Source of the DNA: CAVRCA01 sp965218045
GTDB taxonomy: Bacteria > Pseudomonadota > Alphaproteobacteria > Acetobacterales > Acetobacteraceae
DNA length: 64,000 nucleotides
Assembly (NCBI GenBank): GCA_965218045.1
Contig: CBDCJX010000008.1
Coordinates: 62,001-126,000 of the forward strand
Direction: 5' to 3'
Each line of letters starts with the position of its first letter. Position 1 is the stretch's first letter. Below the pieces are notes generated by a model. That model was given only the letters and a program-made list of their open reading frames with translations, had not been told where the DNA came from and ran no database searches. This document shows positions 34,142 to 42,404 of the stretch, in pieces. Position numbers and translations under genes: made by a program.

Positions 34142-35095
34142 TTACCCGTGCAGCAGGTCGTGATGGCAGGCGACCAACCGCCCCGGTGCGACCTGGCGCA
34201 ACGGCGGCACTTCGGCGGCGCAGCGAGCGTCGGCGCGCGGGCAGCGAGTGCGGTAGCGGCAGCCCGAGGGCGGCGCGATCGGCGACGGCGGCTCGCCGAC
34301 GGTCACGTTCTCGGCCGGTCGCACCGACGGATCGGGCACCGGGATCGCGTCGAGCAGCAGCCGCGTGTAGGGGTGCGCCGGGTCCGCGAACAACGTCTCC
34401 GCCGGACCGACCTCGCAGATGCGGCCGAGATACATCACGGCGACCCGATCGCTCACCGCCTTCACCACGGCGAGGTCGTGGGCGATGAACAACAGGGTAA
34501 GCCCGTAGCGCGCCTTCATGTCCTCGAGCAGGTTGATGATCTGCGCCCGGATCGACACGTCCAGCGCGGAGACCGGCTCGTCGCAGACGATCAGCTCGGG
34601 TTCGAGGATCAACGCGCGGGCGACGCAAATGCGCTGGCACTGGCCGCCGGAGAACTCGTGCGGGCGACGGTCGAGCACGAGGTCGGGGTCGAGGCCAACG
34701 GCGGCGAGCGTGTCGTGGACGCGCTGCGCCCGCGCGTTGCGGTCAGCCAGGCCGGCGATCACCAGCGGCTCGGCCACGATGTCGCCGACGCGGCGGCGCG
34801 GGTTCAGCGAGGCGATCGGGTCCTGGAAGACGAGCTGCAAGCGGCGGCGCATCCGGCGCATCGCGGCCGGCGCGAGGGTGGTGAGTTCAACTCCATCAAA
34901 AGTCACCCGGCCGGCCGTTGGTGGGCGAAGCTGCAGGATGGCGCGGCCGAGGGTCGACTTGCCGCAGCCGGATTCGCCGACGAGGCCCAGCGTCTCGCCC
35001 TTCTCGACCGCGAGGCTGACATTGGAGACCGCGTGGACCGTGCCGCGGCTGGTCGGGTACTCGACGACGAGGTCGTTCACGCTCAGGAGCGGCAT
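34142..35095 (-). CDS. Dipeptide/oligopeptide ABC transporter ATPase (DppF/OppF type)
   Basis: A 317-residue ATPase, last gene of a five-gene peptide-uptake operon. Walker A GESGCGKST, signature FSGGQCQRICVARA and Walker B LIVCDEPVSALD are intact. The C-terminal oligopeptide-transporter domain has the cysteine pattern CRYRTRCPRADARC, which in DppF/OppF-type ATPases supports an extra domain. It lies only three bases after the DppD-type gene. Convergent to the D-aminoacylase with a 59-base gap. Confidence 0.92.
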   Translation of the reverse strand: MPLLSVNDLVVEYPTSRGTVHAVSNVSLAVEKGETLGLVGESGCGKSTLGRAILQLRPPTAGRVTFDGVELTTLAPAAMRRMRRRLQLVFQDPIASLNPRRRVGDIVAEPLVIAGLADRNARAQRVHDTLAAVGLDPDLVLDRRPHEFSGGQCQRICVARALILEPELIVCDEPVSALDVSIRAQIINLLEDMKARYGLTLLFIAHDLAVVKAVSDRVAVMYLGRICEVGPAETLFADPAHPYTRLLLDAIPVPDPSVRPAENVTVGEPPSPIAPPSGCRYRTRCPRADARCAAEVPPLRQVAPGRLVACHHDLLHG

Positions 35096-35098
35096 CGG

Positions 35099-36139
35099 CT
35101 ACACCACACCTCCCCCGACCCCCTCCCGCAAGGCGCTTGCTCCTCCCTCTCGCTTTTGGGGAGAGGGTCGGGGTGAGGGGTCGGGTAACGGGTGCCAACA
35201 CGCGAAGGCATGCGACCCGCCGGCCAGCGGCGGCTTGGTGGCGCGACAGTCGGGCTGGGCGCGGGGGCAGCGCGGGGCGAACGAACAGCCGACCAGCGGG
35301 CGCGTCGGATCGGGCAGGCGTCCGGCGATGGCGGGCAGACGGCTGTGCGGCTTGGCGTCGAGCCGTGGGATCGCCGCCAGCAGCGCCTGCGTGTAGGGCA
35401 TCCGCATCGAGGCGAACAGCGCCGCCGTGGGCGCGCGCTCGACAATCCGGCCGGCATACATCACCGCCACTTCGTCGGTGCGACCAGCGACCACGCCGAG
35501 ATCGTGGGTGACGAGGATCATCGCCATCTTGCGGCGGCGCTGCTCGCGGGCCAGCAGGTCGAGGATCTGCGCCTGCACCGTCACGTCGAGCGCCGTGGTC
35601 GGCTCGTCGGCGATCAGCAGGCGCGGCTCGCAGGACAGGGCGATGGCGATCGCCACCCGCTGGCGCATCCCGCCCGAGAGCTGGTGCGGATATTGGTTGA
35701 GCCGCTGCTCGGGTGCGGGGATGCCGACCGAGGCCAGCAGTTCGATGCTGCGCGCGGCAGCAGCGGCGGTGTCCATGCCGAGATGCTCGCGCAAACCCTC
35801 GCCGAGCTGGCTGCCGAGCGTCAGCACCGGATTGAGCGCGCTCATCGGGTCCTGGAACACCACGGCGAGCGCCGGGCCGCGCAGCCGGCGGAGTGCCGCG
35901 GAGCCGAGGCGCGCGAGGTCCTGGCCGTCGAACAGCACCCGTCCGCCGACGCGCGCGCGTTTCGGCAGGAGTTGCAAAACCGTGCGCGCAAGCATCGTCT
36001 TGCCGCAGCCGGACTCGCCCACGATGCCGAGCGTCCGCCCGGCGGCGAGGTCGAGGTCGACGCCGTCGACCGCACGCAACGCGCCGCGCGGCGTCGGCAG
36101 CTCGACCGAGAGCGCCTCGACGGAGAGCAGCGGCGTCAC
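35099..36139 (-). CDS. Dipeptide/oligopeptide ABC transporter ATPase (DppD/OppD type)
   Basis: A 346-residue ATPase. Walker A GESGCGKTM, signature LSGGMRQRVAIA and Walker B LLIADEPTTALD are present, as is the family C-terminal CSFAPRCPRAQPDC. Odd point: the last about 28 residues (Pro/Ser, then Arg/Glu/Gly-rich) are encoded by a C-rich inverted-repeat element at 35107-35186, which appears to have replaced or extended the normal C-terminus. The start overlaps the permease stop (ATGA). Confidence 0.92.
   Translation of the reverse strand: MTPLLSVEALSVELPTPRGALRAVDGVDLDLAAGRTLGIVGESGCGKTMLARTVLQLLPKRARVGGRVLFDGQDLARLGSAALRRLRGPALAVVFQDPMSALNPVLTLGSQLGEGLREHLGMDTAAAAARSIELLASVGIPAPEQRLNQYPHQLSGGMRQRVAIAIALSCEPRLLIADEPTTALDVTVQAQILDLLAREQRRRKMAMILVTHDLGVVAGRTDEVAVMYAGRIVERAPTAALFASMRMPYTQALLAAIPRLDAKPHSRLPAIAGRLPDPTRPLVGCSFAPRCPRAQPDCRATKPPLAGGSHAFACWHPLPDPSPRPSPQKREGGASALREGVGGGVV
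35107..35186. repeat. C-rich inverted-repeat element inside the 3' end of the ATPase gene
   Basis: Two arms, around CCCGACCCCCTCCCGC (35114-35129) and GGGGAGAGGGTCGGGG (35158-35173), are near reverse complements, with a middle containing GCGCTTGCTCCTCCCTCTCGC. This matches a common class of dispersed palindromic sequences in GC-rich bacteria (the CCCTCACCCC-type). It lies within the coding frame of the DppD-type ATPase, so it contributes residues. Confidence 0.6.
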
Positions 36140-37014
36140 AGCCGACCCGGACGCGGATCAGTCAGCGCGCGCAACGCGTCGCCCACCAGGTTGAACGCGA
36201 GCACGGTGGCGAACATCACCGCGCAGGGCATGAAGGCGAGCCGCGGCGTGATGTCGAGCGTCTCGCGTCCCTCGCCGATCATGATGCCCCAGCTCGGCGC
36301 CGGCGGCGGCACGCCGAGACCGAGAAAGCTCAGCGCCCCCTCCACCACGATGGTCACCGCAACGCCGAGCAGGAAGTAGGCCAGCAGCGGCAACGCCACG
36401 TTGGGCAGCAGTTCCCGCAACAGGATACGCGCGTGGGTCGCGCCCAGCGCGCGGGCGGCGACAACGAAATCCCGCTGCGCCAACGCGAGCGTGGCGGCAC
36501 GCGCGACTCGGGTGAAGGCGGGAATGCCGAGCACGCCCAGCACCAAAATCAGGTTCGGCACCGTCTGGCCAAGATAGGCGGTGACGGCGAGTGCCAGCAC
36601 GAGGGGCGGGAAAGCGAGCAGCACGTCGACACCGCCGACCACGAGCGTTTCGAACCGTCCGCGAAGGTAGCCGGCGAGCATGCCGAGGCAGCCGCCGATG
36701 CTCACCCCGATGACCGGCGCAAGCAGGCCGACGGTGAGCGAGATGCGCGCACCCCAGATCAGCCGGGCCAGCTCGTCGCGACCGAGATTGTCGGTGCCCA
36801 GCCAATGCTCGGCGCTGGGCGGGGCGCGCTTGGCGAGAAAGTCGATATAGGTCGGGCTCTGCACCGGCAGCCAGGGCGCGCCGATCGCCAGTACCGCGAC
36901 CAGCGCGATCCACCCGCCAGCGAGCAGCACGCCGAAGCCGGGCCCGCGCCAGGCGCGCCGGCGCGGCGTCTCGATCGCGACGGCGACGGGGTCGGCGACC
37001 TCAAGCGCGTCCAT
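36136..37014 (-). CDS. Dipeptide ABC transporter permease (DppC type)
   Basis: A 292-residue membrane protein with an N-terminal hydrophobic helix (GVLLAGGWIALVAVLAIGAPWL) and the usual LGTDNLGRDELARLIWGARISL entry of DppC-type permeases (listed as a region at residues 70-92). The EAA-type loop is AARALGATHARILLRELLPN. The start at 37014 is chosen from MDALEVADPV; it overlaps the DppB-type gene by 14 bases. It forms the translocation channel with that protein. Confidence 0.92.
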   Translation of the reverse strand: MDALEVADPVAVAIETPRRRAWRGPGFGVLLAGGWIALVAVLAIGAPWLPVQSPTYIDFLAKRAPPSAEHWLGTDNLGRDELARLIWGARISLTVGLLAPVIGVSIGGCLGMLAGYLRGRFETLVVGGVDVLLAFPPLVLALAVTAYLGQTVPNLILVLGVLGIPAFTRVARAATLALAQRDFVVAARALGATHARILLRELLPNVALPLLAYFLLGVAVTIVVEGALSFLGLGVPPPAPSWGIMIGEGRETLDITPRLAFMPCAVMFATVLAFNLVGDALRALTDPRPGRL

Positions 37015-37951
37015 GGCGGATCCGTGGGTCGAGCACCGCGTAGAGCAGGTCGACGACAAAGTTCACCAGCACGAAGCCGGCGGCGACGAACAGCACGCAG
37101 CCCTGCAGGATGATGAAGTCGCGAGCATAGATCGCACCCACCAGCAGCCGGCCAATGCCGGGCAACGCGAAAATCGTCTCCACGATCAGCGCGCCGCCGA
37201 TCAGCCGGCCGATATTGATGCCGGCCACGGTGACCAGGGTGAGCGACGAGGGTTTCAGCGCGTGGACCAGCAGGATGCGCGCCGGCCGCAGCCCTTTCGC
37301 GCGCGCCATCGCGATGTAGTCCTCCTGCAAGGTCACGATCATGTCGGAGCGCAGCACCCGCATCAGCACCGGCCACTCGCCGAGCGCCAAGGTCGCGGCC
37401 GGCAACACGAAGCAACGCAGATTGCCGAGCGGGTCTTCGAGCAGCGGCACGTAGCCGGTCGACGGCAGCCAGCGCAGATCGACCGCGAAAATGTAGATCA
37501 GCACGATCGCCACCATGAAGGAGGGCAGCGACAATCCGCCGAACGCGATCGCGGTGAGCGCGCGATCGACCGCGCCGCCGGCGCGTACCGCGCAGAAGAT
37601 GGCGAGCGGGATTCCCACGGCGAGGCCGATCACCTGGGCCAGCACCATCAGTTCGAGCGAGACCGGCAGTCGCTCGGCGATGGCGGACAGCACCGCTTGC
37701 CCGGTGCGGAACGAGCGGCCGAAATCGCCCTGCGACACACCCGCCAGCCAGTGCAGGTAGCGCTGCCAGATCGGCAGGTCGAGCCCCATGGCGTGGCGCA
37801 GCCCGGCGACTTTTTCAGGCGTCGCCTGGTCGCCGAGCATGATGTAGGCGAGGTCACCCGGCAGCAGCGAGGCGATCAGGAAGGTCAGCATGGTGACGGC
37901 GAGCAGCACCGGCAGCAGGTGCAGCAGCCGCTTGCCGATGAAGCCGGCCAC
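37001..37951 (-). CDS. Dipeptide ABC transporter permease (DppB type)
   Basis: A 316-residue inner-membrane permease. It starts with FIGKRLLHLLPVLLAVTMLTF, typical of DppB, followed by SLLPGDLAYIMLGD. The cytoplasmic coupling loop is YIAMARAKGLRPARILLVHA. About six membrane segments. It lies four bases after the binding-protein gene in the operon order binding protein, B, C, D, F. Confidence 0.93.
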   Translation of the reverse strand: MAGFIGKRLLHLLPVLLAVTMLTFLIASLLPGDLAYIMLGDQATPEKVAGLRHAMGLDLPIWQRYLHWLAGVSQGDFGRSFRTGQAVLSAIAERLPVSLELMVLAQVIGLAVGIPLAIFCAVRAGGAVDRALTAIAFGGLSLPSFMVAIVLIYIFAVDLRWLPSTGYVPLLEDPLGNLRCFVLPAATLALGEWPVLMRVLRSDMIVTLQEDYIAMARAKGLRPARILLVHALKPSSLTLVTVAGINIGRLIGGALIVETIFALPGIGRLLVGAIYARDFIILQGCVLFVAAGFVLVNFVVDLLYAVLDPRIRHGRA

Positions 37952-37955
37952 GCGC

Positions 37956-39500
37956 CTACTGGAGCCAGGCGTTCGAGACGTCGATCACGCCGCTATACAT
38001 TTTTGGCACACCCCTCAGCTTCACCTTGGCCATCGCGTAGTAGGTGTTCTGGAACGTCCAGAACCAGGTCGCCTCCTTGTTGATCAGTCGGCTGATGGCG
38101 CAGTAATCGTCGTTGCGCTTGCTCTGATCGGCGCTGGCGCGGGCGTCTTCCAGCAATTTGTCGAGCTCCGGGTTGGAGTATTGCGCCAGGTTGGCCGGGC
38201 TGCCGGTGTGGAAGTTGGCGTACATCTGCGGGTCCGGATCGGCCAGGTCGATGATGCGCCAGCCGATCACGTCGAACTGACGGGCGAAGGCACGTGGCAC
38301 GAACGAAGCCTGATCGACCTGGTCGATCTGCATGTCGGCGCCGACGCGCTTCCACAGCTGCTGCAACACCTGCCCGATTGCCCGGCCGCGCGGCGTGGCG
38401 GTGAACAGCATCTTGAACTGCACCGGCTTGCCGTATTCGGCGATCAGCTTTTTCGCCTGCGCCGGATCGTACGGCAGCGCGCCATCATCCTCGCACTTCA
38501 CCCAGGAGCCCTCGCCGTACGGGTTCGTCGCCGGCCGCGCCAGCCCGTTGGTGAGCACTTCGGACATCAGCTTGCGGTCGAGCGCCATCACCAACGCGCG
38601 GCGGATGCGCACATCGTCCAGCGGCGCGACCTTGGTGTTGAACGCATCGACCGCCGCGCCCGAGCCGACATAGGAGAGCACCTTCAAGCTCGGCTCGCGC
38701 TTGGCCCGCTGGATGTTGTCGGCCTCGTACTGGTCGGCCCAGACGAGGTCGCTCTCGCCGGACAGCAGGCTTGCGAAGCGCGCCTGCGAATCGGGCAGCG
38801 GCCGCAGCACCACGCGATCGAGATAGGGGTGGCCCTTGTTCCAGTAGCTCGGGTTGCGCTCCAGCACCATCCGGTCTCCGGCGTTCCAGGACTTCACGAT
38901 GAAGGGCCCGGTGCCAACCGGATTGCGGTTGTAGTCAGCGCCCAGCTTCTCAATCGCCGCCGGCGACTGCACGACGTTGTTCGAGGAGGGGAGCGACAGC
39001 AGCGCCGGCAGCCGCACCGCGGGATTGCGCAGGTGGAACACGACGGTGAGGTCGTCGGCGGCTTCGACGCGCTCGATATTCTCCACGTAGAAGGCGCAGC
39101 GGCAGTGGTTCTTCGGGTCCTTCTGCCGGGCGTAATTCCACGCGACCGCCTGAGCGTTGAGCGGCGTGCCGTCGGAGAAGGTGACGCCGGGGCGGAGCTT
39201 GAACATCCAGGTCTTGAAGTCGCTGCTGCTGGACCAGGAAAGGGCGAGCTTCGGCAACGCGTTGCCGTCATCGCCGAGCGTGGTGAGCGTGTCGAAGATC
39301 AGGACGGCGGCGGACTCGGCGGCGGTGTCGAACACGCCGACCTTCAGCGGGTCGAAGCCGGGGATGTCGAGCTCGAGGCCGACGGTGATGCTGCCGCCCT
39401 GCTTCTGCGCCTGTGCCGGCGCCGCGAACACGGCAACCGCAAGGGCCGCCGCCATTCCGCGCGCCACACGGCCGATCCGCCGATCCCAACCAAGCCGCAT
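37956..39500 (-). CDS. Peptide-type ABC transporter substrate-binding protein (family 5)
   Basis: A 514-residue periplasmic binding protein. The signal peptide is at residues 1-31 (RRIGRVARG, hydrophobic core, PAQAQ). Family 5 features: FDTLTTLGDDGNALPKLALSW, KLRPGVTFSDGTPLNAQAV and the central RIRRALVMALDRK. The start at 39500 has GGGGGAAA eight bases upstream on the minus strand; two earlier in-frame ATGs (39527, 39536) are less likely. It is first in its operon, as usual for such transporters. Ligand probably a small peptide; the facing D-aminoacylase hints at D-amino-acid-containing ones. Confidence 0.92.
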   Translation of the reverse strand: MRLGWDRRIGRVARGMAAALAVAVFAAPAQAQKQGGSITVGLELDIPGFDPLKVGVFDTAAESAAVLIFDTLTTLGDDGNALPKLALSWSSSSDFKTWMFKLRPGVTFSDGTPLNAQAVAWNYARQKDPKNHCRCAFYVENIERVEAADDLTVVFHLRNPAVRLPALLSLPSSNNVVQSPAAIEKLGADYNRNPVGTGPFIVKSWNAGDRMVLERNPSYWNKGHPYLDRVVLRPLPDSQARFASLLSGESDLVWADQYEADNIQRAKREPSLKVLSYVGSGAAVDAFNTKVAPLDDVRIRRALVMALDRKLMSEVLTNGLARPATNPYGEGSWVKCEDDGALPYDPAQAKKLIAEYGKPVQFKMLFTATPRGRAIGQVLQQLWKRVGADMQIDQVDQASFVPRAFARQFDVIGWRIIDLADPDPQMYANFHTGSPANLAQYSNPELDKLLEDARASADQSKRNDDYCAISRLINKEATWFWTFQNTYYAMAKVKLRGVPKMYSGVIDVSNAWLQ

Positions 39501-39684
39501 CGCCGTTTCCCCCGTGCGACGGATCATCTCCGCCATTCTTGTCCGCCGTCGTGCCCCGACGGCGCGTCCAGAAGAGTTGCGAGTCCGGCGGCTGCTGTCC
39601 AGCGCCTTCGAACCGAGGCTCATTCGGTCACAAGAGCGAACACGCGGCGGCCCGTCGCGCATATCCGGGCCGCGGACCGAGCAT

Positions 39685-39951
39685 TTATTTTGTTAACGTA
39701 ACGATATGGACACACGAAGGCCCGGTCGTCGCATCAGGGCGCGGCGCGGCCAGCTTGCCGGCGACGAACCGCGCATGCAGCGCGACGAACAGCCGCGTGG
39801 TGCGCCCGATGTAGTTCCACAGCACGACGGCGAGCGGCCCCAAGGTATCGCGGTGCCGATCGGCGCCATCGAGCAGCGTCCACTTCAGCCTCTCGATGAA
39901 GAGACCGAAGCGGTGCATGACGCTGGTTGAGGTGGAAGCGCTCGGGGACAT
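39685..39951 (-). CDS. Conserved hypothetical protein, repeated family (short copy)
   Basis: An 88-residue protein of unknown function, paralogous to residues 1-70 of the protein at 19913-20560: MHRFGLFIERLKWTL and LGPLAVVLWNYIGRTTRLFVALHARFVAG align closely. The Pro/Ala-rich C-terminal part of the longer copy is missing; coding ends in a short AT-rich tail. The shared promoter places the transcript start at the ATG, with no ribosome site. It may be a truncated family member. It stands alone between two operons. Confidence 0.6.
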   Translation of the reverse strand: MSPSASTSTSVMHRFGLFIERLKWTLLDGADRHRDTLGPLAVVLWNYIGRTTRLFVALHARFVAGKLAAPRPDATTGPSCVHIVTLTK

Positions 39952-39958
39952 GGGCGGC

Positions 39959-39988
39959 GTTATAGGGTCAGTTAGCAAAGATGTCAAC
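39959..39988 (-). promoter_or_regulatory. Promoter of the short repeated-family gene, predicted leaderless
   Basis: TTGACA (39983-39988) and TATAAC (39959-39964) on the minus strand, 18 bases apart, end 7 bases before the ATG at 39951. Spacing and the internal GCTAAC are the same as at 20568-20597. Confidence 0.65.
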
Positions 39989-40049
39989 ACATTTGTTAAT
40001 AGCGCTCCCGGTAGACTCCCGGCAGAACTGGAGCCGACCCCGCCCGGTC

Positions 40050-40077
40050 ATCGCGAGGCGCGCAGCGCCGTGGCGAT
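40050..40077. repeat. Palindromic dispersed-repeat-like hairpin
   Basis: Two nested stems: ATCGC with GCGAT outside, GGCGC with GCGCC inside around a GCA loop, separated by a GA/GTG bulge. The pattern TCATCGCGAGGCGCG with TGGCGATCCA resembles a palindromic element widely dispersed in alphaproteobacterial intergenic regions. It lies between the repeated-family promoter and the end of the LLM oxidoreductase gene. Confidence 0.5.
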
Positions 40078-40128
40078 CCATACGCTGCCCCGGTGAGGGT
40101 GAAATCCGCCGAGCCGGCCCCGATTTCG

Positions 40129-41115
40129 TCAGCGGAAGTGACGAAGGATCTCCTCCTCCCATAGCGCGAGTTGCCCGACATCATAGTCGAGCGAAGATAG
40201 CACCAGGTATTCCATGCCCGCCTCGGCAAGCTCGGCGATCCGCGCGCGAACAGTTTTCGGGCTGCCGAGGAAATAGCAGCTTTGCAAGTGCTGGAACGAA
40301 CGATGCGTCCCCATCACACGCTCGATCAGCGGCCGCTGCTCGCGATGTGCCACGGCATCATCGTCGGTCGGCACGACGTGCGCGAAGTTGAGATGACCGA
40401 AGGTGAGGCTCGCGCGCGAGCGACCGATCTCGTCGAGCCTGCTTGTGATGATCCGCCAATCGTCGATTACGCTCTGGTTCGACCCGGCGGCGCGGGCGAT
40501 CCAGCCATCGGCGCGGCGAGAGATGCGTTCGAGCACGGATGGCGCGATCGTCTCCGGATCGGGCGAGAGCGAGGTCTTCGCCTTGGCGCCGCCCGCGACC
40601 CACAAGAACGGCCGCTGCGGCAGTCGAGGCTCGATCGTGACGCCCTCGAACTCGTAATACTTGCCGTGATGCGTCATCGGCGCGCCGGTCCACAGCCGCT
40701 CAAAAATGTCGAGGCACTCGTCGGTGCGCCCGCCGCGCTGGCTGAGCTTGACGCCGGCGACGGCGAACTCGTGCGCGTCCCATCCCGCGCCGACGCCAAG
40801 CTCGAAGCGGCCACCGGTGAGGTATTGCAGGCTGGCGATCTCTTTCGCCATGAACACCGGGTTGCGGATCGGCAGGATGAGAATGCCGGTCGCCAGCTTG
40901 ATGCGTTGCGTGCAGCCCGCGACAAAGGCCATCGTCTCCAACGGCGACAGCCAGCCGGTGCCGTAGAGGCCGGGCGCGGTAAGCAGATGCTCGGCCGCCC
41001 AGAGCGCCTCGAACCCCATCGCCTCGGCGCGCACGGCGAACTCGCGCAATCGGCCGCTGCGCGCATAGTCGAGATCGGCGAACGAGAAACTCGGCAGCAT
41101 CAGTCCGAACCGCAT
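40129..41115 (-). CDS. LLM-class flavin-dependent oxidoreductase
   Basis: A 328-residue luciferase-like protein. Landmarks: MRFGLMLPSFSFADLDYA, GFEALWAAEHLL, IKLATGILILPIRNPVFMAKE, GGRFELGVGAGWDAHEF and FLWVAGGAKAK. This style is closer to F420-type or general LLM oxidoreductases than to alkanesulfonate monooxygenases. The start at 41115 follows the MFS gene by 23 bases; the longer open frame lies inside that gene. Co-transcription with the transporter and the dihydroorotate-dehydrogenase-like enzyme suggests a small catabolic unit. Substrate unknown. Confidence 0.87.
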   Translation of the reverse strand: MRFGLMLPSFSFADLDYARSGRLREFAVRAEAMGFEALWAAEHLLTAPGLYGTGWLSPLETMAFVAGCTQRIKLATGILILPIRNPVFMAKEIASLQYLTGGRFELGVGAGWDAHEFAVAGVKLSQRGGRTDECLDIFERLWTGAPMTHHGKYYEFEGVTIEPRLPQRPFLWVAGGAKAKTSLSPDPETIAPSVLERISRRADGWIARAAGSNQSVIDDWRIITSRLDEIGRSRASLTFGHLNFAHVVPTDDDAVAHREQRPLIERVMGTHRSFQHLQSCYFLGSPKTVRARIAELAEAGMEYLVLSSLDYDVGQLALWEEEILRHFR

Positions 41116-41138
41116 GGCTCGCTCCTGTTGGCGTGTGG

Positions 41139-42404
41139 TCAAGGCGCGGTGGCCCGGTACGCGGCGTCGATCTCGGCGAGGGACCGCCCGCGCGTCTCCG
41201 GCAGCATGAGAACCCCGACGATCATCAGCCCGTAGCCGAGCACACTGAACAGCGCGATTGCCCCGGCAAGCCCGAGCCGCTGCGCCAGAAAACCCACCAG
41301 CGCCGGGAATAGCGCCCCGATGCCGCGCCCGGCATTGTAGCAAAACCCTTGCGCGGCCCCGCGCACCACGGTGGGGAACAGCTCGGTCATGAACGAGCCC
41401 ATCGGCGAGAACATCATCAGGCTGATGAAGCCCAGCGGGAAGCCGACCAGCAGGATCATGTCGTTGCTGAGCGGCGCGAACAGATAGACGACGGTCAGCG
41501 CGATCGAGCCGAGGGCGGAGATCAGGAAGGTGGCCTTGCGTCCGATGCCGTCCGCCAGATAGGCGCCGCAGATGAAGCCGCACAGCGAGCCCAGGATCAG
41601 CACCAACAGGTAGCTGCCGGTGCCGACCGCCGTAAGGTGACGCTCGGTCTTGAGGTAGGTCGGCAGCCAGACCGCCACGGCGTAGCTGCCGCCTTGCGCG
41701 CCGGTGACCATCAGCACCAGCTTCGCCACGGTCCAGACATGCGGTGGCCGCAGCGGCGAAAAGAGATGGCCAACCCCGACAACGGAGGTGTTGCTCTCGC
41801 GGGCGATCTTCGGTTCCTCGACATAGCGGCGGATGAAGAACACCAGGCCGGCGGGGAGGATGCCGACCCAGAACAGCGCCCGCCAAGCCAGCGTCTCGGG
41901 CAGGAATGCGAAGAACCCGGTGTAAAGCAGGGCCGCCGCACCCCAGCCGATCGCCCAGCCGGTCTGCACAATCCCCACCGCGCGACCGCGATAGCGATCG
42001 CGGATCACCTCGCCGATCAGCACCGCGCCCGCCGCCCACTCGCCGCCGAAGCCGAAACCCTGCAAGGCACGCAGCACGAAAAGCTGTGTCGCATCCTGCG
42101 CGAAGCCGCAGAGGAAAGTGAAAAAGGCGTACCACAGGACGGTGACTTGCAAGACCTTGGTGCGGCCGTACCGGTCGGCCGCCGTGCCGGCGATCCAGCC
42201 GCCGAAGGCCGAGACCAGCAACGTCACGGTGCCGAGCAGGCCGGCCTGGCCCGTCGAGATGTGCCAGAGCGACAGCAAGGTCGGGATGACGAAGCTGAAG
42301 ATTTGCACGTCCATCGCATCGAGCGACCAGCCGCCGAAGCAGGCGCCCATCGTGCGGCGCTCGCGCGGCGTCAATTCGGCGAACCAGCCGAGCATCGGTT
42401 TCAT
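41139..42404 (-). CDS. MFS transporter (metabolite/H+ symporter type)
   Basis: A 421-residue, 12-helix major facilitator. The cytoplasmic motif between helices 2 and 3 is GTAADRYGRTKVLQ, and LQGFGFGGEWAAGAVLIGE and LPETRGRSLAEIDAAY are typical of the carboxylate/aromatic-acid symporter branch. A first helix carries the DAMDVQIFSFVIPTLL acidic pattern of that branch. The start at 42404 overlaps the stop of the dihydroorotate-dehydrogenase-like gene (ATGA), indicating shared translation. It probably imports the substrate for its neighbours. Confidence 0.89.
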   Translation of the reverse strand: MKPMLGWFAELTPRERRTMGACFGGWSLDAMDVQIFSFVIPTLLSLWHISTGQAGLLGTVTLLVSAFGGWIAGTAADRYGRTKVLQVTVLWYAFFTFLCGFAQDATQLFVLRALQGFGFGGEWAAGAVLIGEVIRDRYRGRAVGIVQTGWAIGWGAAALLYTGFFAFLPETLAWRALFWVGILPAGLVFFIRRYVEEPKIARESNTSVVGVGHLFSPLRPPHVWTVAKLVLMVTGAQGGSYAVAVWLPTYLKTERHLTAVGTGSYLLVLILGSLCGFICGAYLADGIGRKATFLISALGSIALTVVYLFAPLSNDMILLVGFPLGFISLMMFSPMGSFMTELFPTVVRGAAQGFCYNAGRGIGALFPALVGFLAQRLGLAGAIALFSVLGYGLMIVGVLMLPETRGRSLAEIDAAYRATAP

